NCBI GenBank assembly: GCA_963715675.1
Contig: OY970265.1
Coordinates: 2,852,001 to 2,916,000, forward strand
Length of the DNA stretch: 64,000 bases
From: DASVWZ01 sp963715675
GTDB taxonomy: Bacteria > Acidobacteriota > Terriglobia > Terriglobales > Acidobacteriaceae
Reading direction: 5' to 3'
Positions 1-8,279 of this stretch are shown here, one piece after another. Each line of letters begins with the position of its first letter. The first letter of the stretch is position 1. Below the pieces are notes generated by a model. The model saw only the letters and a program-made list of their open reading frames with translations, was not told the DNA's origin and did no database searches. The translations under genes were made by a program, and so were the position numbers.

Positions 1-1132
1 CAGAAGTGAAATACGCTCCATCGCGCAGGGTTGTGCCGGCGTGAAACACTTTCACGCCCTCCAGGCTGTCCGCCGCGTCGATCCCCGCAATCTTCTTGCC
101 TGCCTCAAACGTACCCGGATAACCGCCGGACGCCATCACCACGCAAACCGAGGCATCCGGGGACCAGTGGAAATCGCCCTCGCTGACCCGGCCTTCTACT
201 GCCGCCTGCAGCGCATCCACTAGATCGCTTTCCAAGCGCATCAGGATGGGCTGAGTTTCCGGATCGCCAAAACGGCAGTTGAATTCCAGAACCATGGGGC
301 CGCGAGCGGTCATCATGAGTCCACAGTAGAGAATGCCCTTGTATTCCGCACCTTCCGCCTTCATGCCGTCGACTACCGGGCGCGCAACATGCTGCAGCAG
401 CCAATTCTGCATTTGGGGATCCAGCAGGGTCTCGGTGGAGTACGCTCCCATACCACCGGTGTTCGGCCCCGTGTCGTCATCGCCCACGCGCTTGTGGTCC
501 TGCGCCGCAACCAGTGGCACCACGCGTTCACCGTCACTCACCACCAGGAATGAAAGCTCTTCGCCCTGCAGGCATTCCTCCAGCACCACTCGCGCGCCCG
601 CCTCCCCGACCATCCTGCCACTTAGCATCTCACTGGCGATGCCGATCGCGTCATCTTTGGTTTTGCAGAGAACGACACCCTTTCCCGCCGCCAAACCATC
701 CGCCTTCACCACAACCGGCATATGGAAGTGGGTTAGCGCGCGGTGGACTTGATCCATCGAGTCACAAATAGCGTAATGCGCGGTCGGAATCTGGTAGCGC
801 TGCATGAACTCCTTGGCGAAGCTCTTGCTGGATTCCAATCGGGCCGCCGCCTGGGTTGGGCCAAAGACCGGCCAACCGTGACGACGGAATTCGTCCACCA
901 CACCCAGGGTCAAGGGCACCTCCGGGCCGATCACGGCGAGGTCCGGCTGAATCCGCTGGCCCAGTGCAACCAGCGCATCGACGTTCTTCAAGTCCACGGG
1001 CAGACACTCGGCTTCCGCCGCGATTCCTCCGTTGCCGGAAGCACAATAGAGTTTCGTGACGCGCGGAGACTGCCGCAGCTTCCAGACCAGCGCGTGTTCA
1101 CGCCCCCCACTGCCAATGACTAGGACCTTCAT
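1..1132 (-). CDS. purD: Phosphoribosylamine-glycine ligase (partial)
   Basis: GAR synthetase, which joins 5-phosphoribosylamine to glycine with ATP in purine synthesis (cytoplasmic). The reverse strand opens with an ATG at 1132 and reads MKVLVIGSGGREHALVWKL, the standard PurD N-terminus; near residue 207 it reads AAQDHKRVGDDDTGPNTGGM, the ATP-grasp signature of the family. The frame stays open to the left edge, giving 377 codons; family members are about 420-430 residues, so the last 45-50 residues lie outside. It is divergent from the regulator gene at 1346, with a 213-base spacer holding a large inverted repeat. The identification is secure. Confidence 0.95.
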   Translation of the reverse strand, partial: MKVLVIGSGGREHALVWKLRQSPRVTKLYCASGNGGIAAEAECLPVDLKNVDALVALGQRIQPDLAVIGPEVPLTLGVVDEFRRHGWPVFGPTQAAARLESSKSFAKEFMQRYQIPTAHYAICDSMDQVHRALTHFHMPVVVKADGLAAGKGVVLCKTKDDAIGIASEMLSGRMVGEAGARVVLEECLQGEELSFLVVSDGERVVPLVAAQDHKRVGDDDTGPNTGGMGAYSTETLLDPQMQNWLLQHVARPVVDGMKAEGAEYKGILYCGLMMTARGPMVLEFNCRFGDPETQPILMRLESDLVDALQAAVEGRVSEGDFHWSPDASVCVVMASGGYPGTFEAGKKIAGIDAADSLEGVKVFHAGTTLRDGAYFTS

Positions 1133-1208
1133 AGCTCAGGAAAGACTTAAGGGTAGGGGGTCGAAAGAGGGATGTCAAACGGGGGCGGCGGAATTGACTC
1201 ATTGAGTG

Positions 1209-1297
1209 ATTGAATCATTGAATCATTGAATCAATGGAACCCGACTGCAAGCTCCACAAGAGCACCGTTCCATGATTCAATGATTCAATGATTCAAT
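1209..1297. repeat. Large inverted repeat built of 9-bp units
   Basis: The left arm (1209-1237) holds three tandem copies of a TTGAATCAT-type 9-mer; the right arm (1270-1297) is its reverse complement with a single base missing. The arms are separated by 32 bases, and the pairing extends imperfectly outward on both sides. It lies between divergent purD and the metal regulator gene. It is too long and too regular for an ordinary operator; it could be a structural or mobile repeat, or a hairpin that isolates the two promoters. Confidence 0.8.
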
Positions 1298-1308
1298 CCC
1301 TCAGTTCA

Positions 1309-1337
1309 TTAACTACGCTTAACCTCTGACGTATAAT
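1309..1337 (+). promoter_or_regulatory. Promoter of the MntR/DtxR-type gene, probably leaderless
   Basis: A perfect TATAAT lies at 1332-1337 with TTAACT at 1309-1314, 17 bases apart. The ATG begins only 9 bases after the -10 box, so transcription would start at or next to the start codon. The -35/spacer region (1308-1325) shares words with the region upstream of the transporter gene, which would suit an autoregulatory operator. The box positions are seen; regulation is inferred. Confidence 0.65.
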
Positions 1338-1345
1338 CTTCCACA

Positions 1346-2026
1346 ATGATCACCGGATCCAAGGAAGACTATCTCAAGGCAATTCTCGAGGCCGAGAGCG
1401 AAGGTGAAACCGTTATCTCGGCTATTTTGGCGCACCGGCTTTCGGTTTCACCGCCGGCGGTGACCATGGCCCTGCGCCGTCTGAAAAAAGACGGGCTGGT
1501 TCGAGTGCAAGCCGGTGGGCACGTGGAGCTCACCTCGGCGGGCCGCAAGATCGCGCGCAAGCTGGCGCTCCGGCACCACCTCATCGAGCGCATGCTCTCC
1601 GAGATTTTCGGCATGGAATGGTACAAGGTGCACGATGAAGCCGAGCGTCTGGAGCACGCGGTGTCATTTGACTTCGAGGCCAAATTACTGGCCAAACTGG
1701 GCAGTAGCGGCGCTTGTCCGCACGGCAACCTCAGCGAAATGGAGAGCCCGGCGAGCCGCCGTCGCCGAGGCTTGCTGTTGCTCGCTCAAGCCGAGGCGGG
1801 CAAGCACTTCAGGGTAAGCGGAATCTACGAGCGGGACCGGCGATTGCTCGAATTCCTCGAGGAGCGCGGCATACGGCCGGGGTCCCGGATTCGGGTTTCT
1901 GGGCGGAATTACGATCAAACCCTTACCCTTGCCACCGATGCTGGCACCGTCTCTGTTGGTCCAGCCGCAGCGGAGAAAGTTTGGGTGGTTGCCGACCACG
2001 CCAGGAAAGCGGTCAACCGCCCCTGA
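1346..2026 (+). CDS. DtxR/MntR-family metal-dependent transcriptional repressor
   Basis: A 226-residue metalloregulator with an N-terminal winged helix (about 5-70), a dimerisation/metal-binding domain (about 75-140) and a C-terminal FeoA/SH3-like domain (about 150-225). Residues at the Bacillus MntR metal positions are largely present: Asp8, His77, Glu100, Glu103 and His104. The Glu100 position is a Cys in iron-sensing DtxR, so this looks manganese-type, although position 11 is Lys rather than Glu. The gene precedes an NRAMP-like transporter on the same strand, consistent with metal-responsive control of uptake. An ATG sits directly downstream of the -10 box and no Shine-Dalgarno is evident. 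The exact metal is an inference. Confidence 0.85.
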   Translation: MITGSKEDYLKAILEAESEGETVISAILAHRLSVSPPAVTMALRRLKKDGLVRVQAGGHVELTSAGRKIARKLALRHHLIERMLSEIFGMEWYKVHDEAERLEHAVSFDFEAKLLAKLGSSGACPHGNLSEMESPASRRRRGLLLLAQAEAGKHFRVSGIYERDRRLLEFLEERGIRPGSRIRVSGRNYDQTLTLATDAGTVSVGPAAAEKVWVVADHARKAVNRP

Positions 2027-2072
2027 GTTTACCCTCTCCCACACTTTCCTCAGTTTTCGCTTTCCCCATTGC

Positions 2073-2114
2073 ATTAACTATGGTTTACTAATCCATGTGT
2101 ACTTACGCTAACCT
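2073..2114 (+). promoter_or_regulatory. Candidate operator region upstream of the NRAMP-like gene
   Basis: Two words recur from the regulator's own promoter: ATTAACTA at 2073-2080 (also at 1308-1315) and CTTACGCTAACCT at 2102-2114, close to ACTACGCTTAACCT at 1312-1325. Shared sequence upstream of both the regulator and its likely target is what a DtxR-type operator would give. Only two examples exist here, so chance cannot be excluded. Confidence 0.35.
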
Positions 2115-2133
2115 GCAAAGATGATAGCAGCGG

Positions 2134-3525
2134 ATGGCGCATTTCTCCAGGACGCTGAACGGCTTGGCTTCCATACCCGGCAACGACGCAGTCGTCATTA
2201 CCCACGAAGACGTGGATCGGGCGCATGATCGCGTGCGGGTGTCGGCCGCACGGGCCCAACGGGGCTTCTTCTCCAGGGCGCGGTTGCTGTGGTTGCTGGT
2301 GGGGCCGGGGGTACTGGTCATGCTGGGAGAGAATGACGGGCCCAGCATGTTGTCCTACGCGGCCACCGGCGCAAAGTTTGGCGTCGGATTCTTCCTCCCT
2401 TTTGTCGCGCTGACGTTTTGCATGGCGATCGTGGTGCAGGAGATGACCGTCCGCCTGGGAGCCGCTACCCATCGCGGGCACGCCGAGCTGATCTTCGACC
2501 GCTTCGGGCCATTCTGGGGCTGGTTCTCGATGATCGACCTGGCCATCGGAAACTTCCTGACGCTCATCACGGAGTTCATTGCAATCCGCGCCGGCTTGGG
2601 GTTCTTCGGAGTGCGGCCCTGGGTAGCGATCGTGATTGCGCTTGTTATCCTCTACTCGGCCCTGGTGACTCACCGCTATTGGACATGGGAACGGATCACG
2701 CTGGCCGCCGCCGCATTCAACCTGGTGTTCATTCCGGTGGCGCTCATGACCCATCCGAACTGGCACGCGGTGCGCCACGCCATGATCACATGGCAACCGC
2801 TTCCCGGCTTCAACAAGGACACTCTACTGATCGTGCTGGCCGACATCGGCGCGACGGTCACACCCTGGATGCTGTTCTTCCAGCAGAGCGCCACCGTCGA
2901 CAAAGGAATGACCAGGAAAGACATTCGCTTCGGCCGCATTGACACGGTATTGGGGGCGGCACTGGCAACCGCAGCAGCGGCGGCTACGATCCTGGCGACG
3001 GCACCGCTGTTCGTCCATAAGATGACAGCAGATAATTTCCAGGCGGCCGAGTTCGCCCAGGCGCTTCAGCCAATTATCGGGCGATTTGGCGCCTCCCTGT
3101 TTGCCCTGGGGATGGTCGAGGCTGGAATCGTCGCCATGATCACGATTTCCACCTCTTCGGCATATGCCTTCGGAGAGGTCACCCACAAACCGCACAGCCT
3201 GAATCTGCCCATGGGACAAGGCAAGGCTTTCTATGGAGTGCTGACTCTGTGCGCGGTGGCGGCGGCGGGAATTGTTCTGATTCCGGGGTTGCCGCTGGTC
3301 TATGTGGTGCTGGTGGTGAACGTGGTTGCAGTTCTGGCGATGCCGCCGGCGCTGGTGTTTCTGTTCATGCTGGTGAATGACAAGGAAGTCATGGGCGACC
3401 TGGTGAATCCGCTTTGGGCAAACATACTGTCCTCGGGTGTCGTATTTCTGTTGACCACAGCAGGCGTGCTTTTCGGGATCAGCGTAATTGCGCCGAATAT
3501 TTTTGCGGCTTTGGGCGGGAATTAG
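2134..3525 (+). CDS. NRAMP-family metal transporter with atypical metal-site motifs
   Basis: A 463-residue polytopic inner-membrane protein of the NRAMP/SLC11 fold with roughly 11 hydrophobic segments. The helix-1 motif, DPGN in classical Mn/Fe transporters, reads ENDGPSM here (Asp68 kept, Asn replaced by Ser). The helix-6 motif MPH reads TPW (243-245), so the sulfur ligand that selects Mn/Fe over Ca/Mg is missing. A 50-residue charged N-terminal extension precedes helix 1. It follows a MntR-like regulator and is followed by a small membrane protein. Substrate uncertain: Mn, Mg or another divalent ion. The ATG at 2134 is the first in frame; its ribosome-binding site is weak. Confidence 0.85.
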   Translation: MAHFSRTLNGLASIPGNDAVVITHEDVDRAHDRVRVSAARAQRGFFSRARLLWLLVGPGVLVMLGENDGPSMLSYAATGAKFGVGFFLPFVALTFCMAIVVQEMTVRLGAATHRGHAELIFDRFGPFWGWFSMIDLAIGNFLTLITEFIAIRAGLGFFGVRPWVAIVIALVILYSALVTHRYWTWERITLAAAAFNLVFIPVALMTHPNWHAVRHAMITWQPLPGFNKDTLLIVLADIGATVTPWMLFFQQSATVDKGMTRKDIRFGRIDTVLGAALATAAAAATILATAPLFVHKMTADNFQAAEFAQALQPIIGRFGASLFALGMVEAGIVAMITISTSSAYAFGEVTHKPHSLNLPMGQGKAFYGVLTLCAVAAAGIVLIPGLPLVYVVLVVNVVAVLAMPPALVFLFMLVNDKEVMGDLVNPLWANILSSGVVFLLTTAGVLFGISVIAPNIFAALGGN

Positions 3526-3538
3526 GAGGACCGGGCTT

Positions 3539-3757
3539 ATGGTGAAAAAAGAGGAAGCGCCAGTTTTGATCTCCAGTTCGGATCAGAACCTGGTTTTGTC
3601 GCTGCTGGAGCACGATCAGCTGGCGCGGGCAAAGAAGCACCTGATTCCGCGGCGGCACCTCAAGGGACCTGAACTGGTCGTCCTCTGGGCGCTGCGACTC
3701 TACCTTTTGTTCATGATGGCAGTGGTCGGATACCAGGTGTGGATCGCGGCGCGGTAG
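3539..3757 (+). CDS. Small single-pass membrane protein linked to the NRAMP-like transporter
   Basis: A 72-residue product, charged at its N-terminus, with one hydrophobic helix (about 48-70) and a short positive tail. AGGAGG ends ten bases before the ATG, only 13 bases after the transporter's stop, so the two genes are very likely cotranscribed. No known family was recognised. It could be an accessory or regulatory subunit of the transporter; that is inference from position. A longer frame begins at 3488 inside the transporter, but the Shine-Dalgarno supports 3539. Confidence 0.7.
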   Translation: MVKKEEAPVLISSSDQNLVLSLLEHDQLARAKKHLIPRRHLKGPELVVLWALRLYLLFMMAVVGYQVWIAAR

Positions 3758-3800
3758 CGTTGCGTCCTTCCCGAATTGGGATGAAGTTTACTGTTTTGAA

Positions 3801-5172
3801 CGGCCGGGGGCATCCCTGACATTTTAGACCGGGCACATACCTGACACTTTTTCTTCCTCTCTCTCGAGGGGATGGGGTGCCGGGGAAGGGGATGCATCCC
3901 CTTCCCTGGCCGCAGCTTGGTCGAAGCGGGCTGCCTTGGGCAACGGTACCACGCGCCGTTGCCAGCTATCAAAACGTCCGATGGACAGGTGCGCGAAGTA
4001 AATCGTGTACCAGCGCTCATCGACCGGCAACAGCCCCACCCGCTCGCCCCATAGCACCTCGCTCAAGAACACGTCGTGCCGCTGCTTCCAGCGGAAATGC
4101 CCATGCGAGCGCACGCTGCACACCAGCATGGTCGAGGGATACTCCGGCTCCGGCACCCGTACCGGATACTCTCGTCCCGACGGCACGTAGACACTGGCCG
4201 GGGTCTGCATCGCCAGCGCTTCGTGCGGTCGCACTTCGTTGTATTCCCAGCGGAAGCCGTGCAGCGCCCGCTGTTGCGCTCGCCGGTCCTTTTCTGGCGG
4301 CATGGCCACTTCCTGCTTCAGGGTGCGGTGCAGGCGCTCGTGCCGCCCGTTCTGCTCGGGATGTCCCGCCTCGATCCGCTCCGGCACAATCCCCAGCTTG
4401 ATCCACCACACCGCCAGCCGCGACAGCCCGCCCAGCGCCAGCGAGGCGAACGGCGTTCCATTGTCGGTGCGGATGGCCTGCGGCAAGCCATACTCCCGAA
4501 ACGCCGCCTCGAAGATCGCCCGCACCCGCTCAGTGTCCGTCTTCTCCACCGCCTGGCAGCGCAGCAAGTAGCGGCTGTACGCATCGGAAATCGTCAAAGG
4601 ATCGATGCGCTCCCCGTTGCCGGTGCCGAACCAGCCTTTGAAATCTGCGCACCACACCCGGTTCGGCCCGTCGGCGTGCGCCAACGGTTCGGTGTAGGGC
4701 GCCGTCTTCCGCCGTTTCTTCCGCCCCACTACCAGCCCTTCCCGCTTCAGCAGCCCGCCGATGGTGCTGGCCGCCGGCCATCGCCGTCCCGGTTGGTCTC
4801 GTTCCAGCACCCGCTTCAACTTCCGCGGTCCCCACCGCATGTGCGCTTGCCGCAGCTCCAAAACCGCTTGCTCGATCGCCGCCGGCGTCTGGTTGGCATG
4901 CCGCTCTGCCGACCGCTTTCGTTCCCCCAGCCCTTCCGCTCCCACTTGCCGATACCGCCGCAGCCACACGTACCCGGTCTCGCGCGCGATCCCGTAGAGC
5001 TGGCACAGTTCCGTCATGGTGTGCTCATCCCGTTCATACTCAAAGATGAACCGTAGCTTCTCTTCCATTGCACTGCTCACTTTCCATGGCATGCGCTCTG
5101 TTGTAGCGCGCCGGCCATTGCGCAGTGTCAGGAATGCTCCCGGTCTGTTTTGTCAGGGATGCCCCCGGTCCG
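3801..5172 (-). mobile_element. Complete IS481-type insertion sequence
   Basis: About 1.37 kb with one transposase gene. The ends are long imperfect inverted repeats (3801-3847 and 5125-5172). Each end contains two direct copies of a 19-base motif resembling CCGGGGGCATCCCTGACA, probably twin transposase-binding sites. No clean target duplication was found; TTTTGA occurs on both sides (3794-3799 and 5177-5182) but not in positions matching equal ends. The element sits in a non-coding gap and does not visibly interrupt a gene. Confidence 0.8.
3824..5092 (-). CDS. IS481-family DDE transposase
   Basis: A 422-residue transposase that cuts and joins the ends of its own IS. An N-terminal helix-turn-helix (about 8-55) and a second HTH/leucine-rich part (about 65-125) precede an rve integrase core. 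Catalytic residues are visible: Asp150 in VWCADFKGWF, Asp210 in RTDNGTPF and Glu246 in GHPEQNGRHER, with 35 residues between the second Asp and the Glu, the DD35E spacing. The C-terminal 120 residues form the usual IS481 extension. The frame is intact, so the copy may be active. The start ATG at 5092 is followed closely by another possible start (residue 9). Confidence 0.93.
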   Translation of the reverse strand: MPWKVSSAMEEKLRFIFEYERDEHTMTELCQLYGIARETGYVWLRRYRQVGAEGLGERKRSAERHANQTPAAIEQAVLELRQAHMRWGPRKLKRVLERDQPGRRWPAASTIGGLLKREGLVVGRKKRRKTAPYTEPLAHADGPNRVWCADFKGWFGTGNGERIDPLTISDAYSRYLLRCQAVEKTDTERVRAIFEAAFREYGLPQAIRTDNGTPFASLALGGLSRLAVWWIKLGIVPERIEAGHPEQNGRHERLHRTLKQEVAMPPEKDRRAQQRALHGFRWEYNEVRPHEALAMQTPASVYVPSGREYPVRVPEPEYPSTMLVCSVRSHGHFRWKQRHDVFLSEVLWGERVGLLPVDERWYTIYFAHLSIGRFDSWQRRVVPLPKAARFDQAAAREGDASPSPAPHPLEREEEKVSGMCPV

Positions 5173-5186
5173 TACCTTTTGAGGTG

Positions 5187-5305
5187 ATATACCCCCTCCC
5201 CACCGGTCTAGTGGAATCATCAGGTTACGGACATTTTCCCGGCAAAATCTAGATTCGATTGGGGTTATAGGCAAAATCTAGAAAAGACAGGAGTTATGGA
5301 CCGTC
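5187..5305. repeat. Dispersed repeat, copy 1 (TCTAG...GTTATGG triple unit)
   Basis: About 119 bases that recur with high identity and in the same orientation at 13131-13248. Inside it are three imperfect units of 25-30 bases, each running from a TCTAG core to a GGGTTAYGG-type end. It begins 14 bases outside the IS right end. It has no coding capacity. It may be a small non-autonomous element or a structural repeat; the family was not recognised. Confidence 0.75.
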
Positions 5306-6041
5306 TGCGACGGGGCGTAGGTTCCGTTTTGGAACTGGCTGCTCCGCAGTAGCGGTTCAAAGTTGGGTCATCCGGAAGCCAGAGCGCGGGGGAGATCCAC
5401 GCGAGATCCCCCTCGACTTCGCTCAGGGCAGGTCTCCCTCGGCTGAAATGCGCCGAGGCTCGGGATGACGCCTCGGCAGAGAGCCGACAGTTCCGGCATC
5501 TCGAGGCGCGGGCGAGGCGTCCCCGCATTGCCCGGAGCAAATTGTCAAAGATCTTTAGTTCTCTTTTGGATAAGTCTTACAGGTAAAGATTATCTCGTTG
5601 GGGACAAGCGGGTCAAGGGGAAAGCGCGCGGCGCACGGACGGACGCTTCGCCCATACTGCCGGGCTTTGTCCGGCCGGACAGCCGGGAGCGGCTGTCCCT
5701 ACACGGACGGATCAAGAGCGGCGGACAGGAATGTCCGCCCTACACAGGCGAGGCTCAGGGGTCGCATTCGCAGAATGCATAGATCCTTCGTCGGGAGTCC
5801 TTCGTAAGCGAAGGACTCCGCTTCTCAGGATGACAGACAAGGAAAACCAGGCGGGACGGACCCTGGAATCCCACCCTTGGCACGGAACCGTCGAGAATGG
5901 GAAACGAGGAGGCCTCCGCTGCGTGGAACCTCCAAAGCAAAGTCAAAGGCGGATAGGAGTGTCCGCCCCACACACACCATCTTTCATCCGGAGCGGGATG
6001 GAGGAAAAGCTGGGCAGCCCCAGCTCCGTATTTAGGACTCG
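5306..6041. other. Repeat-filled intergenic region
   Basis: No gene is supported in these 736 bases. They hold a CTTCGCTCAGGGC repeat (5412-5433), a palindrome of the GGACAGCC...GGCTGTCC type (5676-5705), two of the GCGGACAGGAATGTCCGC type (5720-5745 and 5948-5973), and one copy of the ATGCATAGRTCCTTCGTCGG...GGATGACAG family (5774-5838), which contains a hairpin. Short open frames here come from the repeats and have no ribosome-binding sites. Confidence 0.7.
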
Positions 6042-8279
6042 TTATTTCTTTGCCCATTGATCCACCCAGTCGTTCACCGTTTTGTACCAGAGCTGGCTGT
6101 TCTGCAGTTTGAGCACCCAATGGCCTTCGTCGGGGAAGTAAAGCATCTTCGACGGCACGCCCAGCATTTGCAGGGTGGTGAAAAGCTGCAAGCCTTCTGA
6201 GACATCCAGCCGGTAGTCGAGCTGGCCGTGGATCACCAGCGTTGGCGTTTTGAAATTCTTGGCAGCCAGGTGCGGCGACCATTTGCGGTAGAGCTCGCGG
6301 TTGTCGTATAGCGGGCCTCTAAACTCCCAGTTGTTGAACCAGAGTTCCTCGGTTGTGCCCCAATCAGACTCGTTATTGAAAGTGCCGTCGTGGGAGACGA
6401 TGCACTTGAAGCGGTCGGTGTGGCCGAGAATCCAGTTAGCCATGTAGCCACCGAAACTCGCTCCCAGCGCGCATTCGCGGTCCTTGTCGATGAACGGATA
6501 AGTTTTCTCGGCATAGTCGAGGCCCTTCATCAAGTCTTCAAACGGAGCTCCACCCCAGTCGCCGTTGATCGAATCGATGAACTTCTGCCCGTATCCGGTC
6601 GAGCCGTGGAAGTTGATCATAATGACAACGTATCCGTTGGCGGCGAAAAGTTCGGGATTCCAGCGGTAGCTCCAGTCGTCTCCCCAGGCGCCCTGCGGCC
6701 CGCCGTGTAGCAGGAATTTCACCGGATATTTCTTGTTGGGATCGAAGTTCGGCGGCTTGACCATGAAGCCTTCGACTTTGTCTTTGCTGGCACCCTCAAA
6801 CCAGAACGATTCAAGGGGAGACATGGAGATATCCCAGAGCACTGACTCGTTTACGTGGGTGAGTTCCTCGGGCGTTGTTACGATTGAATAGCAACGCCGA
6901 TCCGTAGGCTTCCCCGGAGCGTCGGTATTGTCTTCCTTGCAGAGGTGAACATGACTGAAGACAATCTCGTTTGGAGATTCCAGAGACATGTTGGTAAAAA
7001 GAAGGATGTCGTCCGACGTAACTACGAGATTATCGTCAAACCCTTTACTGCGACCTCCCAGAGGCAGAGGCCCGCTGGGGCCGTAGAAAAGAGGCATGCG
7101 GGTATTCATCTCGAGAATTGCTTCCTTCTTTCCAACTCCTTCTCGTAGAGGTTCCCAGGGATGGCCGATGTTGATCTTGAAGATTGGGGCTTCCCCTTGT
7201 AACTCGGCAACGAAGAAGATAAATGCTGATTCTGGGGACCACACAAATGTGTCTACCCAACTGTCGAATCCTTCGGTAAGATTCTTTTTCTCGCCCGTCT
7301 TGCGGTCGTACAGCATCAAGCGGAAGCGGTCGCTCTCGTATCCCGGGCGCTGCTGCGCGCAATAGGCGATGTACTTTCCATCCGGCGAATAGAGCGGGGA
7401 CGAATCGCTCGCGGGATTGTCGGCGGTGATGTTCCTGGATGGTCCTCCATTCACCGAGACGATCCACAAATCGTTATTGGTGGAAGTGGCTTCGACCTTG
7501 TCGTGATTCGAGGTGTAGCAAATCTCCTGGCCATCAGGCGAGAAGGCATAGTCGTCTTGCCCACCTAGCGAGAACGGCGGCGCATCGTAATCGCCGGGAG
7601 TGAGGTCGCGGGCTGCGCCCGCCGGACAGCCGAGGGTGGCTGTCCCCACGCAGTCGGCGGGAATTACGAACAAGTGGCTGCGCTTGCCTTCTTTGTATGC
7701 GTTCCAGTGCCGGTAGAGGAGATGCTCGAAAACGAGGGCCTTGACCTTGGATTTCTCATGCTCTTCAACTTTCTTCGTGTTACAGGCCGCTTCCGCCTCG
7801 GGCGTGCCGTCGCACTCGGGATAGACATTCGAAACGAACAGAATGTTCTTCCCATCGGGCGACCAAAGCTCGCCGTCCGCTTCCGTGGCGATTGAGGTGA
7901 GCTTGTGAGCACCCGTTACCGTGCCCGCAGCGCCGTCAAAATCGGCGATCCAGACCTGCGATCCGCCCTCTTTTCCCGAAATGAACGCGAAGCGCTTGCC
8001 ATCAGGCGCCCAGCGCGGCCGGTCGGCATCCTGATCGGCGATGATCTTCCGCTCCTGTCCGCCCGCGGTAGGCACAATCCAGATGTGCGGCGTCTTCTTG
8101 TTGGCGGCGAGATCGACATCGACAACGCTGAAAATCACCCACTTGCCATTCGGCGAAACCTCGGGCTCGCCGACGCGCTTGAGCGACATCATGTCTTCGA
8201 AAGTGAAGGGATGTTTGCTTTGGCTAAAACCGGAAACAGCCAGCGACATGAGAAAGAAGAGGAAAAAGGAACGGCGCAT
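6042..8279 (-). CDS. S9-family prolyl oligopeptidase-like peptidase, secreted
   Basis: A 745-residue dipeptidyl/acylaminoacyl-peptidase type enzyme. It has a signal peptide (1-20), an N-terminal WD40-like beta-propeller (about 25-480) and a C-terminal alpha/beta-hydrolase domain. The triad is visible: Ser608 in GASFGGY, Asp688 in HGQLDYR and His720 in DEGHW. It probably cleaves short peptides in the periplasm. The ATG at 8279 follows a GGAGGG ribosome-binding site; the frame is open much further upstream, but that part is repeat and spacer. A dispersed palindromic repeat is inserted in frame at about residues 210-220 of the propeller. Confidence 0.9.
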   Translation of the reverse strand: MRRSFFLFFLMSLAVSGFSQSKHPFTFEDMMSLKRVGEPEVSPNGKWVIFSVVDVDLAANKKTPHIWIVPTAGGQERKIIADQDADRPRWAPDGKRFAFISGKEGGSQVWIADFDGAAGTVTGAHKLTSIATEADGELWSPDGKNILFVSNVYPECDGTPEAEAACNTKKVEEHEKSKVKALVFEHLLYRHWNAYKEGKRSHLFVIPADCVGTATLGCPAGAARDLTPGDYDAPPFSLGGQDDYAFSPDGQEICYTSNHDKVEATSTNNDLWIVSVNGGPSRNITADNPASDSSPLYSPDGKYIAYCAQQRPGYESDRFRLMLYDRKTGEKKNLTEGFDSWVDTFVWSPESAFIFFVAELQGEAPIFKINIGHPWEPLREGVGKKEAILEMNTRMPLFYGPSGPLPLGGRSKGFDDNLVVTSDDILLFTNMSLESPNEIVFSHVHLCKEDNTDAPGKPTDRRCYSIVTTPEELTHVNESVLWDISMSPLESFWFEGASKDKVEGFMVKPPNFDPNKKYPVKFLLHGGPQGAWGDDWSYRWNPELFAANGYVVIMINFHGSTGYGQKFIDSINGDWGGAPFEDLMKGLDYAEKTYPFIDKDRECALGASFGGYMANWILGHTDRFKCIVSHDGTFNNESDWGTTEELWFNNWEFRGPLYDNRELYRKWSPHLAAKNFKTPTLVIHGQLDYRLDVSEGLQLFTTLQMLGVPSKMLYFPDEGHWVLKLQNSQLWYKTVNDWVDQWAKK
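7622..7650. repeat. GGACAGCC palindrome inserted in frame in the S9 peptidase gene
   Basis: The coding strand reads GTGGGGACAGCCACCCTCGG followed by CTGTCCGGC, a hairpin of the same family as units in mnmE and at 5676. It is translated as VGTATLGCPAG, matching the peptide made by the mnmE copies, so the reading phase is the same. It lies between propeller strands, where an added loop may be tolerated. Confidence 0.75.

Noticed and set aside
1209..1297. CRISPR array
   Set aside because: The 9-bp units are contiguous and inverted, with no spacers.
4076..5056. 326-residue frame opposite the transposase
   Set aside because: A high-GC antisense shadow of the transposase with Arg/Pro/His-rich low-complexity sequence.
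3794..5182. TTTTGA as the target duplication of the IS
   Set aside because: The copy on the right lies four bases beyond the inverted-repeat end, while the left copy is one base from it, so the spacing does not match.
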